Shown here: one piece after another, positions 1-8,090 of the stretch | Layout: each line of letters begins with the position of its first letter | Position numbering within the stretch: the stretch's first letter is position 1 | Virus record (IMG/VR): IMGVR_UViG_3300035193_000072 | Location: 1 to 41,710 of that record | DNA from: a virus | Direction: 5' to 3' (one strand) | DNA: 41,710 nucleotides | Position numbers and translations under genes: made by a program | The notes under the pieces: model-generated | Told to the model about the DNA's origin: nothing | Seen by the model: only the letters and a program-made list of their open reading frames with translations | Database searches by the model: none

Positions 1-239
1 TTAAAAATAATAGTTTCAGTAATTTCATCTTCTATTTCTTCTACAAAATTAATATTTCCATTTGTATTAAAAACACATGGGTCTAAATCATCTGGAGACT
101 TATATAATCTTATAAAATAAGGCTGTCCTATTAAATAACATTCTGGATCATTATTATCCTCATCTACTAAATCCCATTCTAATGAAGATTCTTCTCCTAT
201 CCCTTCAGAAATTATAACTGATACATTTGAAGTCGCCAT
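1..239 (-). CDS. Partial small tail-region protein (C-terminus outside window)
   Basis: Reading starts at the ATG at 239-237 and stays open to the window edge (79 codons seen). The ATG overlaps the stop of the upstream gene as TGATG, which suggests translational coupling. The visible residues include a GQPYFIRLYKSPDDL segment that closely resembles GIDYYVRLYKSSRDL in the protein encoded at 830-1330, so the two are probably paralogues on either side of two unrelated small genes. No catalytic motif is visible. The position at the distal end of the tail operon suggests a small virion or tail-tip protein, but the function is unknown. Confidence 0.75.
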   Translation of the reverse strand, partial: MATSNVSVIISEGIGEESSLEWDLVDEDNNDPECYLIGQPYFIRLYKSPDDLDPCVFNTNGNINFVEEIEDEITETIIF

Positions 240-502
240 CACACTTTAACCTTTTTGATATTATTTGCTGAGCCTAATTTTTTACCTGATCCAATTATTT
301 TAGCAGTTTTTTTATCATTAGATAAAACTATAGAAACATAATCTCCTACTGCAAAATTTGACGAAGTTATGTTTTGAACAAATTTAATTATTTCATTATT
401 AGCAGTTCTTATATCAAAACTATTTTCATGAGCTTTTATTATTTGAACATTTTCATAATTGTCTGTAGACTTTTTCCCTATTGTAATAGATACATTTTTC
501 AT
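239..502 (-). CDS. Small basic beta-rich protein, unknown function
   Basis: An 87-residue protein. The ATG is preceded by GAGGAGATATT, a good ribosome binding site, and it overlaps the upstream stop as ATGA. The chain alternates short hydrophobic strands with glycines and lysines (for example FAVGDYVSIVLSNDKKTAKI), consistent with a small beta-barrel or OB-like fold, and it ends in a basic patch (IKKVKV). No family is recognised. It sits among short tail-end genes, so a minor virion role is possible. A nucleic-acid binding role cannot be excluded from the charge. Confidence 0.7.
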   Translation of the reverse strand: MKNVSITIGKKSTDNYENVQIIKAHENSFDIRTANNEIIKFVQNITSSNFAVGDYVSIVLSNDKKTAKIIGSGKKLGSANNIKKVKV

Positions 503-828
503 AATATCTCCTCTTCAAAATTAACCAAGTCAATTCTATTAAAAATATTATCAGGAGTTATTATAATAAATATTTTTTTAATCAATCTATTTCCAGATAC
601 TCCAAAATTTTTATCTGAAATATTTATAAGATCCCCATCCATTAAAGCTTCTGAATTATCTGTTTTTTTATGAGGAACTTCTATTAATTGTTCATGAACA
701 AAAAAATATTGATTATCTATTTCGTAAGTTCCTCTCCTTACTGCCATAGCATCAGAAACTATTAAAGGATCTTCAATAGAATCCATTTCTTTATCTCCAG
801 ATCCTCTATAACATTTAACTTCTATCAT
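499..828 (-). CDS. Small distal-tail protein, unknown function
   Basis: A 109-residue protein with an AGGAG site seven bases before its ATG. The first half (MIEVKCYRGSGDKEMDSIED, then AVRRGTYEID) reads like small accessory proteins found beside hub or fibre genes in siphovirus tail operons, in which a short strand pair introduces a D/E-rich loop. This is a remembered resemblance, not a search result. There is no signal peptide, membrane segment or catalytic motif. It overlaps the next gene by four bases (ATGA), so the two are likely co-translated. Confidence 0.7.
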   Translation of the reverse strand: MIEVKCYRGSGDKEMDSIEDPLIVSDAMAVRRGTYEIDNQYFFVHEQLIEVPHKKTDNSEALMDGDLINISDKNFGVSGNRLIKKIFIIITPDNIFNRIDLVNFEEEIL

Positions 829-829
829 A

Positions 830-1330
830 TTATTCTCCTAAGAATGTTATAAGCATATGCCCAGTTCTTTCAGCTCTAAATCTGTATAAAGAATATTCTG
901 TATAATAAGAAACATTGTATATCCCAAATATATCTTGAGAAGATCTTATATTTTTTGACCCCTTTGTGAAAGATAAAGCCATATTTATTTTTTCTAAATT
1001 TTCATCAAAGACAATTCCTTCTGGAACAGCTTGAAAATTTTCGTGAATTATTTTTTCAGATGAAGAAGAATTTCCTGCTAAAGTAATCCATTCATCGGAA
1101 ATATTTTCAGGAACTAATTGAGTATTTATATCTATTATTCCAAAATTAACTTTTGCTGTAATTGTCAAATCTCTGCTAGATTTATATAGCCTGACATAAT
1201 AATCTATTCCAGGAACATATTTACTATTGTTATTATTATCATCTTGATCTATTATTGCATCTAAAAAAATTTCATCATCATACGTTAATGCTATTGTAAC
1301 ATCTTCATATGCTTTCGTTACAGAAGCCAT
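830..1330 (-). CDS. Tail-region protein, paralogue of the partial gene at 1-239
   Basis: A 166-residue protein with a clear AGGAG site (ATAGGAGATAAGAA then ATG). The N-terminal half contains GIDYYVRLYKSSRDL, nearly matching the partial protein at 1-239. The C-terminal half has aromatic-rich strands (YNVSYYTEYSLYRFRAE) suggesting a beta-sandwich. A related segment, YTSYYDLYRLVV, closes the large protein encoded just upstream in transcription, so the domain may be a recurring tail module. No enzymatic residues are evident. The likely role is a structural or adhesion component at the tail tip. Confidence 0.7.
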   Translation of the reverse strand: MASVTKAYEDVTIALTYDDEIFLDAIIDQDDNNNNSKYVPGIDYYVRLYKSSRDLTITAKVNFGIIDINTQLVPENISDEWITLAGNSSSSEKIIHENFQAVPEGIVFDENLEKINMALSFTKGSKNIRSSQDIFGIYNVSYYTEYSLYRFRAERTGHMLITFLGE

Positions 1331-1340
1331 TTCTTATCTC

Positions 1341-2960
1341 CTATGTTTCTTCTACAATCACTCTTGAAATCACTTCACTAAATGTCAAAGGATCACAAGG
1401 CTGATTAACAACTAATCTATATAAATCATAATAGGAAGTATACGATATTTCTACAGGCTCATTATATGTTCCTGACAAAATATTAATAACTTTATATCCA
1501 TATTTAAATTCTATTTCTGAAAATTCAAACTCACTACAGTCATATTTATCTATAGAAGAAATAGTCCTAATGGGCTTATTTGTTTTCAATGCAGATTCTT
1601 GAATATCAGTTTTTTCATCAGAAATTACCTCCAGAACATTTTCATTAATTAAAAAAATACTTCCTAATGAAGTTGAAATATCATAGTTTAAATTAAACGG
1701 AGATCTGTATACTCTTATCCAGATATAATCCCCAAATTTAAATGTGCTGGCTTGATTGTTAAGATCATCATCCAATTCTACCTGGAGGCCTACAGACTGA
1801 TCTGTTAAAGGGTCTTGAGGCCCTCTTATTAAAATAGAATTATATCCTTCAGGATTAACAACATTTTCATTAATTAAAAATAAATTTTCTAAATCTGTAT
1901 ATGCGCTAACTGGATCTCCTAAAGTATTAAATCTTTTATATCTAATAATAACATCTCCATTTAAATTAGTTCTAATTTGAGAAACAGGAGAAATAAGCCT
2001 ATTTATTATCTCTATAGGTGTTTCGTTATTTACTGTAAAATTATCCTTCTTTATAACAAAATCATCTATGTCCATTTGCAATGTGAAATCTGAACCTATA
2101 AGATTTTCTATTATCTGACTGGCCATTCTATCCGAAGTTTGCCAAATATGAGGAACATAAGTTTCATCCTCTGGACAGCTCCACTCAAGAGTATCTTGGT
2201 CTTGAACTATTACTTTATCATTTATTGTTGAAGCATAAGGAGCTCCTAATGTACAAATTATAGATCTTCCCCATACACTGAATTGCTTCATATTTGAATC
2301 ACTAGAAAAGCTTCTTTTTTCTAACAAAAATTTATATTGAATATCATCAATAGTAATAATTATTCTTTCTTCTCCTCTTCTTTTCAAAACAGAACATTGG
2401 GTGAAATAAGTGTTATCTGCAAAAGCTAATGAGCAAGAATTAACAAAACTTTCTCCATCTATTTCTATTTCACAAGAAATTATTGAATCTGTGACATTTA
2501 TATTATCAATAGTTATTGTTAAATTATAACTTATTTCTGTTACAGGATATACAGAATCTAAAGATTCTAATCTATTCAATCCAATCACTTCATTAAAATA
2601 TGGACCTTCAAATTCTTGAATATCATTAACAGAAATTATTTCAGGCAATATTTCTGAAGCCAAAATATTTATAGAAATTATTTCAGAAGAATAGGCATCT
2701 TTCATGTTATTTAGAGAAATGATTACATTGGCTAATTCTAAAATATTTTTAGAAACAATTTTTCTTATTATTTGAGAAGTTATATCATTAATAGAAACCA
2801 TTTCAACTTGATTAGGGTCTTTCATATTATTCAATGAAATAATTTCTGAAATAACTTCAAAAGAATTTTTACTTTTAATAACAATTTCATATGATCTCCA
2901 TCCTAAAGGATAAAGTTTATCTCCTGCTGGATAAGGTGATCTTATAATTAAATCTGTCAT
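1341..2960 (-). CDS. Large distal tail protein, possibly tail hub, with a 14-residue N-terminal repeat
   Basis: The chosen start is the ATG at 2960, which overlaps the preceding stop as TAATG and follows GAAGGA. This gives 539 residues; an upstream TTG at 3005 has no ribosome binding site. Residues 35-131 hold a repeat with consensus [E/K/V]IIS-x-N-x-hydrophobic. The middle (about 180-330) has short strands and a segment VWGRSIICTLGAP. Residues 310-420 carry the pattern seen in tail hub or gpD-like late-control proteins (ETPIEIINRLISP, then NGDVIIRYK), where the hub ring docks on the tube. The C-terminus resembles the small YDLYRL-type proteins downstream. Hub assignment is inferred from size, position and this pattern. 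Confidence 0.7.
   Translation of the reverse strand: MTDLIIRSPYPAGDKLYPLGWRSYEIVIKSKNSFEVISEIISLNNMKDPNQVEMVSINDITSQIIRKIVSKNILELANVIISLNNMKDAYSSEIISINILASEILPEIISVNDIQEFEGPYFNEVIGLNRLESLDSVYPVTEISYNLTITIDNINVTDSIISCEIEIDGESFVNSCSLAFADNTYFTQCSVLKRRGEERIIITIDDIQYKFLLEKRSFSSDSNMKQFSVWGRSIICTLGAPYASTINDKVIVQDQDTLEWSCPEDETYVPHIWQTSDRMASQIIENLIGSDFTLQMDIDDFVIKKDNFTVNNETPIEIINRLISPVSQIRTNLNGDVIIRYKRFNTLGDPVSAYTDLENLFLINENVVNPEGYNSILIRGPQDPLTDQSVGLQVELDDDLNNQASTFKFGDYIWIRVYRSPFNLNYDISTSLGSIFLINENVLEVISDEKTDIQESALKTNKPIRTISSIDKYDCSEFEFSEIEFKYGYKVINILSGTYNEPVEISYTSYYDLYRLVVNQPCDPLTFSEVISRVIVEET
2568..2846 (-). repeat. Protein-level 14-residue (42 bp) tandem repeat inside the hub-like gene
   Basis: Seven copies of an eight-residue core occur at residues 39, 53, 67, 79, 93, 107 and 124 of the gene at 1341-2960: EIISLNNM, EMVSINDI, KIVSKNIL, VIISLNNM, EIISINIL, EIISVNDI and EVIGLNRL. 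The intervals are 14, 14, 12, 14, 14 and 17 residues. IISLNNMKD recurs exactly at 40-48 and 80-88. At DNA level this is a degenerate 42-base periodicity. It suggests stacked short strands or a beta-solenoid. Confidence 0.75.
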
Positions 2961-3898
2961 TATGTTGCATCCTTCGAAAGAGTTGTCATTATTTCTGAGC
3001 CGCAAATTTGATCTGATTCATTAAGAAAAGAAACTATCACAGGATCATTTTTCTTAGACACTGTATTTATTAAATATTCTCCAGTAGATGAATTAGAAAG
3101 ACCTGTTCCTACTATTTTATATTCATCCATGTCAAAAACTATAATTCTACATTGCTTACCAGTGATTAAAACTCCATTTTTATCAACACACTTTCCTTTA
3201 ATTTTGCCTTCAATAGCTATCTCTAAGTCCAAAATAGCATGGCAATGTTTTCTTGCTGGAACAACTTGTGTTATATTTATTTTTGGCCTTAAGAAAAACA
3301 TGCTATATGTTGGTCCATATAAAGAGCAATACCCTCCAGTTGCGCTTAAGGTAAAGCCTATGGATTTTTCTTTTAAGAGTTTCCAACACACATTTTCAAG
3401 GTCTTCAAATAATATATTTTTTTCAGAAATATTAACATTTACTATTTTTTCAAATAAATTTTTATTATCATTATAATCATTTTGAGATAAATCAAAAGGC
3501 ACATAATAATCCTTAATATCATAATATGATATGCTGGATTCAGAATTCCACCCTACGCCTGAAGAATTAGCAAAAGGCTTTATTTTCATTTTTATTGAAG
3601 TTTCATTTAGATTAAGCAAACAATTTAAAAATTGCAATTCTAATGAAGAATATGTAGGAACCCCTTGCCCAAACATTCTTTTAAGATTTGGTTTCAGTGC
3701 AACCAGATATCTTTCAATTAATTCTTCATTAGAATTTATAGAACTAATTTTAGTTCCAACTCTTAATACTCCAGAATTTGTAGAATTATATTTTCCTTGT
3801 TCTAAAAAAGATTCAGATCCAGTAAGCTTATTTCTTTTGGATCTTTCAAAATAGCACCAAAATTCCCATGATGAATAAATATTTTCTTGAACTGTCAT
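2960..3898 (-). CDS. Tail-associated protein with C-terminal regulatory-like beta-sandwich
   Basis: A 312-residue protein whose ATG overlaps the previous stop as ATGA. The first two thirds (aromatic-rich, WEFWCYFERSKRN near the N-terminus) match no family I recognise. From about residue 228 there is a domain of the carboxypeptidase-regulatory or Ig-like type: LEIAIEGKIKGKCVDKNG, then ITGKQCRIIVFDMD, then SSSTGEY-like turns. The same layout (strand, short loop, C/K-x-I-I strand, TG-x-Y or TG-x-F turn) occurs in the gene at 4460-4882 and in the middle of the poly-serine protein, so this is probably a repeated tail module. It has no export signal, consistent with a virion component. Confidence 0.65.
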   Translation of the reverse strand: MTVQENIYSSWEFWCYFERSKRNKLTGSESFLEQGKYNSTNSGVLRVGTKISSINSNEELIERYLVALKPNLKRMFGQGVPTYSSLELQFLNCLLNLNETSIKMKIKPFANSSGVGWNSESSISYYDIKDYYVPFDLSQNDYNDNKNLFEKIVNVNISEKNILFEDLENVCWKLLKEKSIGFTLSATGGYCSLYGPTYSMFFLRPKINITQVVPARKHCHAILDLEIAIEGKIKGKCVDKNGVLITGKQCRIIVFDMDEYKIVGTGLSNSSTGEYLINTVSKKNDPVIVSFLNESDQICGSEIMTTLSKDAT

Positions 3899-4449
3899 GA
3901 TGATTCATCCCTAATTTCAGTTTGAACAAATTCATTAAATGCATATGATTCTTTTTTTATAGATTCACCTTGAAAAACCCCATTTATTGTAAAATATAAA
4001 CTTTCTGAATAATTATAATATCCATTACCAAATCTGGACTTCAACATTGGCAATAAATATTTTCCTTTATGAGTTCCTAAATTTATATCTAGCCCTCTTG
4101 TTCTTTCTTGAGGATTTAAAGAAAAATAATATATTCCTCCAGAAAATATTTCTCCTGCAAAACTAAATACTTGAATTCCAGCTCCTATAGTGGAATGAGC
4201 TACCCAAGAAGTATATGTTGATGGATTATTATTAATTGGTAAAAGATTATCCGGGCCAAAAGCTTTTCTGATTTCACATCTAAACCCAAAATCATTTCCA
4301 GAAAAAACGTCACAATCATTGAACCATAATTCTATAGAATCTAAAGAAAATGATTGAGGTAAGTAAAAAGCCTGATAAAAAGCTTCTCCTTCAACATTAC
4401 TAAATCCCATTTCATTTTCTTTATAATTTTGAGATAATAAAACGGCCAT
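3895..4449 (-). CDS. Putative tail or fibre beta-sandwich protein
   Basis: A 184-residue protein with TAGGAGAAACAAT directly before the ATG. The sequence (AFYLPQSFSLDSIELWFND, then GIQVFSFAGEIFSGGIYYF) has the rhythm of jelly-roll carbohydrate-binding or choice-of-anchor domains, in which the fold packs conserved aromatic residues against alternating strands. No signal peptide or catalytic site is present. It lies between two genes encoding the repeated regulatory-like domain, which supports a role in a composite tail-tip or fibre assembly. The fold is inferred by eye only. Confidence 0.65.
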   Translation of the reverse strand: MAVLLSQNYKENEMGFSNVEGEAFYQAFYLPQSFSLDSIELWFNDCDVFSGNDFGFRCEIRKAFGPDNLLPINNNPSTYTSWVAHSTIGAGIQVFSFAGEIFSGGIYYFSLNPQERTRGLDINLGTHKGKYLLPMLKSRFGNGYYNYSESLYFTINGVFQGESIKKESYAFNEFVQTEIRDESS

Positions 4450-4459
4450 ATTGTTTCTC

Positions 4460-4882
4460 CTAAAAGCTACAACTACTGCTAGAACTGCTGGAGCTTCCTG
4501 TAGTTATGATGTAACTTCCACTTAATCCCATTTGTCCCTTATAATATCCACCATAAAAACATGTTAATAATATCTCAGTACCTAAATCGACTGGGACTTT
4601 AACTTCAAAATACCCTGTAATTGGATCAGATTCAATTGATTCATAAATTTCTAATCCATCTAATGAAGATAATATAATTTTACATCTTTTTTTTACTATT
4701 CTTCCATACCAATCTTTAATATAGCCCCATACTGAACTTGAAGAAATTATTTCTATGTCTAAAAAAACATCTTTTATTTTCTTAATTTCTATTCCTGAAT
4801 CTAAACAAATATCTAATTCATACTTCTGAACAGAACTTGATGAACTACTTGATGAACTTGAACATGACGAAGAACTGGACAT
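4460..4882 (-). CDS. Small beta-domain protein with poly-serine ends
   Basis: A 140-residue protein with an AGGAAT site before the ATG. Residues 2-17 are almost all serine, and the last dozen are again serine plus two cysteines. The central domain (VFLDIEIISSSSVWGYIKDW, then GTEILLTCFYGGYYKGQMG) is a clear paralogue of the middle domain of the next gene (FLDIEIESSSMIWGKTRDW, then STEVLLTCFNEGDYKGQYN). The serine tails look like linkers that join such domains in the larger protein, here left free. It is probably a tail or fibre module. Its cysteines could allow disulfide or metal cross-linking. Confidence 0.75.
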   Translation of the reverse strand: MSSSSSCSSSSSSSSSSVQKYELDICLDSGIEIKKIKDVFLDIEIISSSSVWGYIKDWYGRIVKKRCKIILSSLDGLEIYESIESDPITGYFEVKVPVDLGTEILLTCFYGGYYKGQMGLSGSYIITTGSSSSSSSSCSF

Positions 4883-4886
4883 ATTC

Positions 4887-6992
4887 CTATTCCTCGTAAA
4901 ATTCTATATTTGTTACACTATACGGTCCAGGATTTTTATATAAACTAAGAGACTTAATGTCATAACTTGTAAAGCTAATAACAGCTTCATCTAACGATTC
5001 ATATCCTGGATAATTACAAATATTAGCCCATCCTGTATCTATTATTTGAAGAGTTACATCTGGCACTCCTGTAATCGTTACTCTGACTTTAGATGGTCTG
5101 TACCCTGTAACCCAAGATCCATTAGGAATAAGAACTATTTGAGAATCATTAGTTCCTGCACTTTCCCAATGGTCACTGGACCATGCCCCGGTTGTTGCGG
5201 TCCATTCAGTATTATCAAAATGCTGAACCCAAACAGGAACCATGCTACTGCTTGAACTAGAAATACTCATACTTGATGAACTTCTTGAACTACTAGAGCT
5301 AGATCTACTTGAACTAGATGAACTTCTTGAACTACTAGATGAAGATAACGAAGAAGATGAGCTAGATGAAGAAGAACTTTTTGAAGAACTACTACTTGAA
5401 CTTCCTGTTGTATATATCAAACTTCCTGATAAATTATATTGGCCTTTATAATCTCCTTCATTGAAACAAGTCAGCAACACTTCTGTACTATTAGAGACAG
5501 GAACTCTAGTAAAAAATTCTCCTGATTCAGGATCTACTTGAGTAACTCCATATATTTCAGATCCATCTAAATCTGAAACGATAATGACAAATGGTTGCTT
5601 TATTAATCTTTTTTTCCAATCTCTTGTTTTCCCCCAAATCATACTAGATGATTCAATTTCTATATCTAAAAAAATATCTTGTCTATGTTTTATTTCAATA
5701 AAAGTATCTGTTCTTATTAATTTTCTTAGAATTTTTAATAATTCTACATCTAAAACAATATCTTCTTTAATATTTTTAGCTGAACTTGAACTACTGCTCG
5801 ATTCAGAAGAAGATGAAGAAGATCTTGAACTACTTGAGCTTGAAGAACTTGATAAACTTCTTGAAGAACTAGAAGAACTAGAACTTCTTGAAGAACTAGA
5901 AGAACTCGATGAACTCAAAGATGAACTAGAAGAACTAGAACTTCTTGATGAACTTGAAGATGAACTACTTAAACTTGAAGAGCTAGATGAACTTCTTGAT
6001 AAACTTGAAGAACTTGATGAACTTCTCGATAAACTTGAAGAACTAGAATTAGACATAGAACTAACAGATCTACTTGAAGAACTTGATGAGCTCCTTGAGC
6101 TACTTGATGAACTACTTGAAGAACTTGACAAGCTTGAAGAAGATGAACTACTGCTAGAGCTACTCTTAGAACTCGAAGATCTACTGCTAGAACTAGACAA
6201 ACTACTGCTCGAAGATCTTGAAGAAGAAGATGATGATGAGCTAGATGAACTACTACTAGATCTTGAAGAAGAAGATGATGATGAACTAGATGAACTGCTA
6301 CTAGATCTTGAAGAAGATGAAGAACTTGATGAACTACTGCTAGATGAACTGCTACTAGATCTTGAAGAAGAAGATGATGATGAACTAGATGAACTACTAC
6401 TAGATCTTGAAGAACTGCTACTAGATCTTGAAGAAGATGAAGATGATGAAGATCCACTGAAACTTAAAGATGAGCTTGAAGAACTAGATGAGCTTCTTGA
6501 AGAAGATGAACTAGATGAACTACTACTTGATCTTGATGATGAAGATGATGATGAACTTGAAGAAGAAGATCTTGAAGAACTTGAAGAGCTTCTTGATGAT
6601 GAACTTGAAGAACTAGATGAACTAGTTTCTTCATTTAGCTCAATAGCTGTCAAATTACATGGAGACCCATTAGCTGGAGTTAAAACTATTCTCCCAATTC
6701 CCTTACTTCCATCAAAACTATATTCTTGACCTGAAGTATAAGGATAAACTGTTCCTATTGGGTTCCCTTCTGAGTCTTCAATAGCAAGAGTATCTGCTGC
6801 AGAATAATTAGTATATGTTAATCTTATTTTAGTAAAATAATGATTTTCAGAATAATACCAAGACCCTATAGCATCTAATTGAAAATAACCTCCTCCTCCT
6901 AATTCCCAATGATCAGTATTCCAAGTTCCTGTATATGGATCAGAAGTTGGCTCCCAATAACTGTCACTAAAATAGGTTGAAGTCCAAGTCAT
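4887..6992 (-). CDS. Multi-domain poly-serine fibre-like protein
   Basis: A 701-residue protein whose ATG overlaps the previous stop as TAATG. Order: N-terminal beta domain (1-123, WTSTYFSDSYWEP, then WNTDHWELGGGGYFQLD); a serine tract of about 280 residues broken mainly by single Arg and Leu (124-404); a beta domain matching the gene at 4460-4882 (about 405-530); a second serine tract (about 530-583); and a C-terminal domain (584-701) that repeats the N-terminal theme (WTATTGAWSSDHWESAG, then NGSWVTGYRPSKVRV). The serine codons are mixed (TCA, TCT, AGT, AGC), which breaks up pure DNA repeats. It is probably a flexible tail fibre or adhesin with domains on unstructured stalks. No enzymatic motif is visible. 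Confidence 0.8.
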   Translation of the reverse strand: MTWTSTYFSDSYWEPTSDPYTGTWNTDHWELGGGGYFQLDAIGSWYYSENHYFTKIRLTYTNYSAADTLAIEDSEGNPIGTVYPYTSGQEYSFDGSKGIGRIVLTPANGSPCNLTAIELNEETSSSSSSSSSSRSSSSSSRSSSSSSSSSSSSRSSSSSSSSSSSRSSSSSSSSSLSFSGSSSSSSSSRSSSSSSRSSSSSSSSSSSSSSRSSSSSSSSSSSSSSSSSRSSSSSSSSSSSSSSRSSSSSSSSSSSSSSRSSSSSLSSSSSRSSSSKSSSSSSSSSSSLSSSSSSSSSSSRSSSSSSSRSVSSMSNSSSSSLSRSSSSSSSLSRSSSSSSSLSSSSSSSSRSSSSSSSSLSSSSSSSSSRSSSSSSSSRSLSSSSSSSSSRSSSSSSESSSSSSSAKNIKEDIVLDVELLKILRKLIRTDTFIEIKHRQDIFLDIEIESSSMIWGKTRDWKKRLIKQPFVIIVSDLDGSEIYGVTQVDPESGEFFTRVPVSNSTEVLLTCFNEGDYKGQYNLSGSLIYTTGSSSSSSSKSSSSSSSSSSLSSSSSSRSSSSSSRSSSSSSRSSSSMSISSSSSSMVPVWVQHFDNTEWTATTGAWSSDHWESAGTNDSQIVLIPNGSWVTGYRPSKVRVTITGVPDVTLQIIDTGWANICNYPGYESLDEAVISFTSYDIKSLSLYKNPGPYSVTNIEFYEE
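5245..5405 (-). repeat. Second poly-serine tract (about 54 codons)
   Basis: This is a shorter tract of the same Ser-rich composition, joining the middle and C-terminal domains of the protein at 4887-6992. It has the same interleaved serine codon use and occasional Arg, Lys, Leu and Met interruptions. Confidence 0.85.
5781..6623 (-). repeat. First poly-serine tract (about 280 codons)
   Basis: Nearly every codon encodes Ser, with isolated Arg, Leu, Lys, Met, Gly or Glu roughly every 5-15 residues. Synonymous codons are interleaved, so the DNA is a degenerate trinucleotide-scale repeat, not a perfect microsatellite. The opposite strand therefore reads as a long Glu/Leu/Asp ORF, which is an artefact. 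Confidence 0.9.
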
Positions 6993-7387
6993 TACTCAAT
7001 TATTCCTTCCTTCCACCCAGACGTAGGAGTTCTTCCAACCCCTTCTTTCCCAAAAGGAAAAATCCTTGTAGTAATATCTCCAATTTTATATTTATTACCT
7101 TCAAAACTAACAAGAGTTACTCTGTAAGAAACTACATGGTTTTTTCTTTTTCCTAAAGCATAAACATGATTTATTACAGTTTTCCCATCTTTAAAACTTT
7201 TACTTGCTCCTATAAAAAAATTATATTCATCATATCCTGATAAACAAATATAATCTCCATGAGGCAACCTCACAGAAAGAGATTTAATTTTCTTTTTACA
7301 CTTAGACCATGCTGGAAATTCTAAATCGCCTCCTATGAACTCTTCTCCTGTTTCAGTTACTGCTTTAAATATTTTGGCATATTTCAT
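6992..7387 (-). CDS. Tail-region protein, unknown function
   Basis: A 131-residue basic protein preceded by GGAG (TGGAGAATTGAA then ATG). It opens with MKYAKIFKAVTETGEEFIGG and has several strand-like segments with regular glycines (LPHGDYICLSGYDEYNFFIG). No known domain, signal peptide or membrane segment is recognised. Its stop overlaps the poly-serine gene start, so the two products are probably made together. It could be a chaperone or an attachment base for that fibre. This is inference from position only. Confidence 0.65.
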   Translation of the reverse strand: MKYAKIFKAVTETGEEFIGGDLEFPAWSKCKKKIKSLSVRLPHGDYICLSGYDEYNFFIGASKSFKDGKTVINHVYALGKRKNHVVSYRVTLVSFEGNKYKIGDITTRIFPFGKEGVGRTPTSGWKEGIIE

Positions 7388-7412
7388 TTCAATTCTCCAA
7401 TTGAATATTAAC

Positions 7413-8051
7413 TTAACTATACGTCACATATATTGACAATACTGGATTAGCAGTAAAAGGTCCAGAATCAACAGGAACTAATAATCTCATATTCCAATAG
7501 ACCATTTTAGAAGATCCTATAGGCCCTGCGTCAAGTTCTACAGTATTAGATTCTCCATCTCCAGCCAAAGGAGTTCCAGCCCATGATGCTCCAGGAGATC
7601 CATTTGTAGTGGCCACAGCTCTAAGCATAGAGTTTCCTGGAGTTCCTGAACCTAATACTTCTAAATTATAAGTGCTATGAGCAGTAGAATCCCAACATTG
7701 AAGAATTGGCACGCTTGCTGTAGTTCCGTCTATGTAGGCTCCATATGGGTATCTATAATTTCCTCCTCCTCCATTGTCAGCATCAGATCCAGATAGCCAT
7801 ACTCTGTCCCAAACTCCTTGATCATAATCATTAACAAATTGCCTAGGAATTTCTTGAGCAGCAGATTCAGGAACAGTAAAAACACTCTTTGACGAATTAG
7901 GATCTTGGTCAGAAGTCCCTTCTCCAAGAAAAGCTATTCTGTCATTCAGTTGATCTAAAACTTTAAAATTAGAATCGCCAGAAGCTCCTCCAGTATTAGG
8001 AGTGTCATTCTGAGAACTATTCCATAAAATTGTTATATTTGGAGCCGGCAT
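7413..8051 (-). CDS. Tail-associated structural protein
   Basis: A 212-residue protein with TGGAGGAATAAT before the ATG. It is rich in Gly, Ser, Thr, Asp and aromatic residues, acidic, and lacks an export signal. It starts MPAPNITILWNSSQNDTPNT and ends in a strand-rich segment (MVYWNMRLLVPVDSGPF, then LSIYVTY), typical of phage tail surface proteins with a C-terminal beta-sandwich. It sits immediately downstream of the 328-residue protein at 8091-9077, an adjacency common for paired tail proteins. The exact role is not determinable. Confidence 0.65.
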   Translation of the reverse strand: MPAPNITILWNSSQNDTPNTGGASGDSNFKVLDQLNDRIAFLGEGTSDQDPNSSKSVFTVPESAAQEIPRQFVNDYDQGVWDRVWLSGSDADNGGGGNYRYPYGAYIDGTTASVPILQCWDSTAHSTYNLEVLGSGTPGNSMLRAVATTNGSPGASWAGTPLAGDGESNTVELDAGPIGSSKMVYWNMRLLVPVDSGPFTANPVLSIYVTYS

Positions 8052-8090
8052 ATTATTCCTCCATATTTTTTCTTGTTTTCACTTTCAAGG

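Noticed and set aside
5969-6457. Minus-strand frame rich in His, Leu and Val across the serine tract
   Set aside because: It is an alternate reading of the serine-codon repeat, low in complexity, nested in a clear gene, and without a start signal.
5245-6623. Repeated DNA possibly a CRISPR array
   Set aside because: There are no equal-length repeats separated by unique spacers. The similarity comes from serine codons.
5584-6729. Long plus-strand frame coding mostly for Glu, Leu and Asp
   Set aside because: It is the exact antisense of the poly-serine tract. It has no ribosome binding site, starts inside another domain and its composition is dictated by the serine codons on the minus strand.
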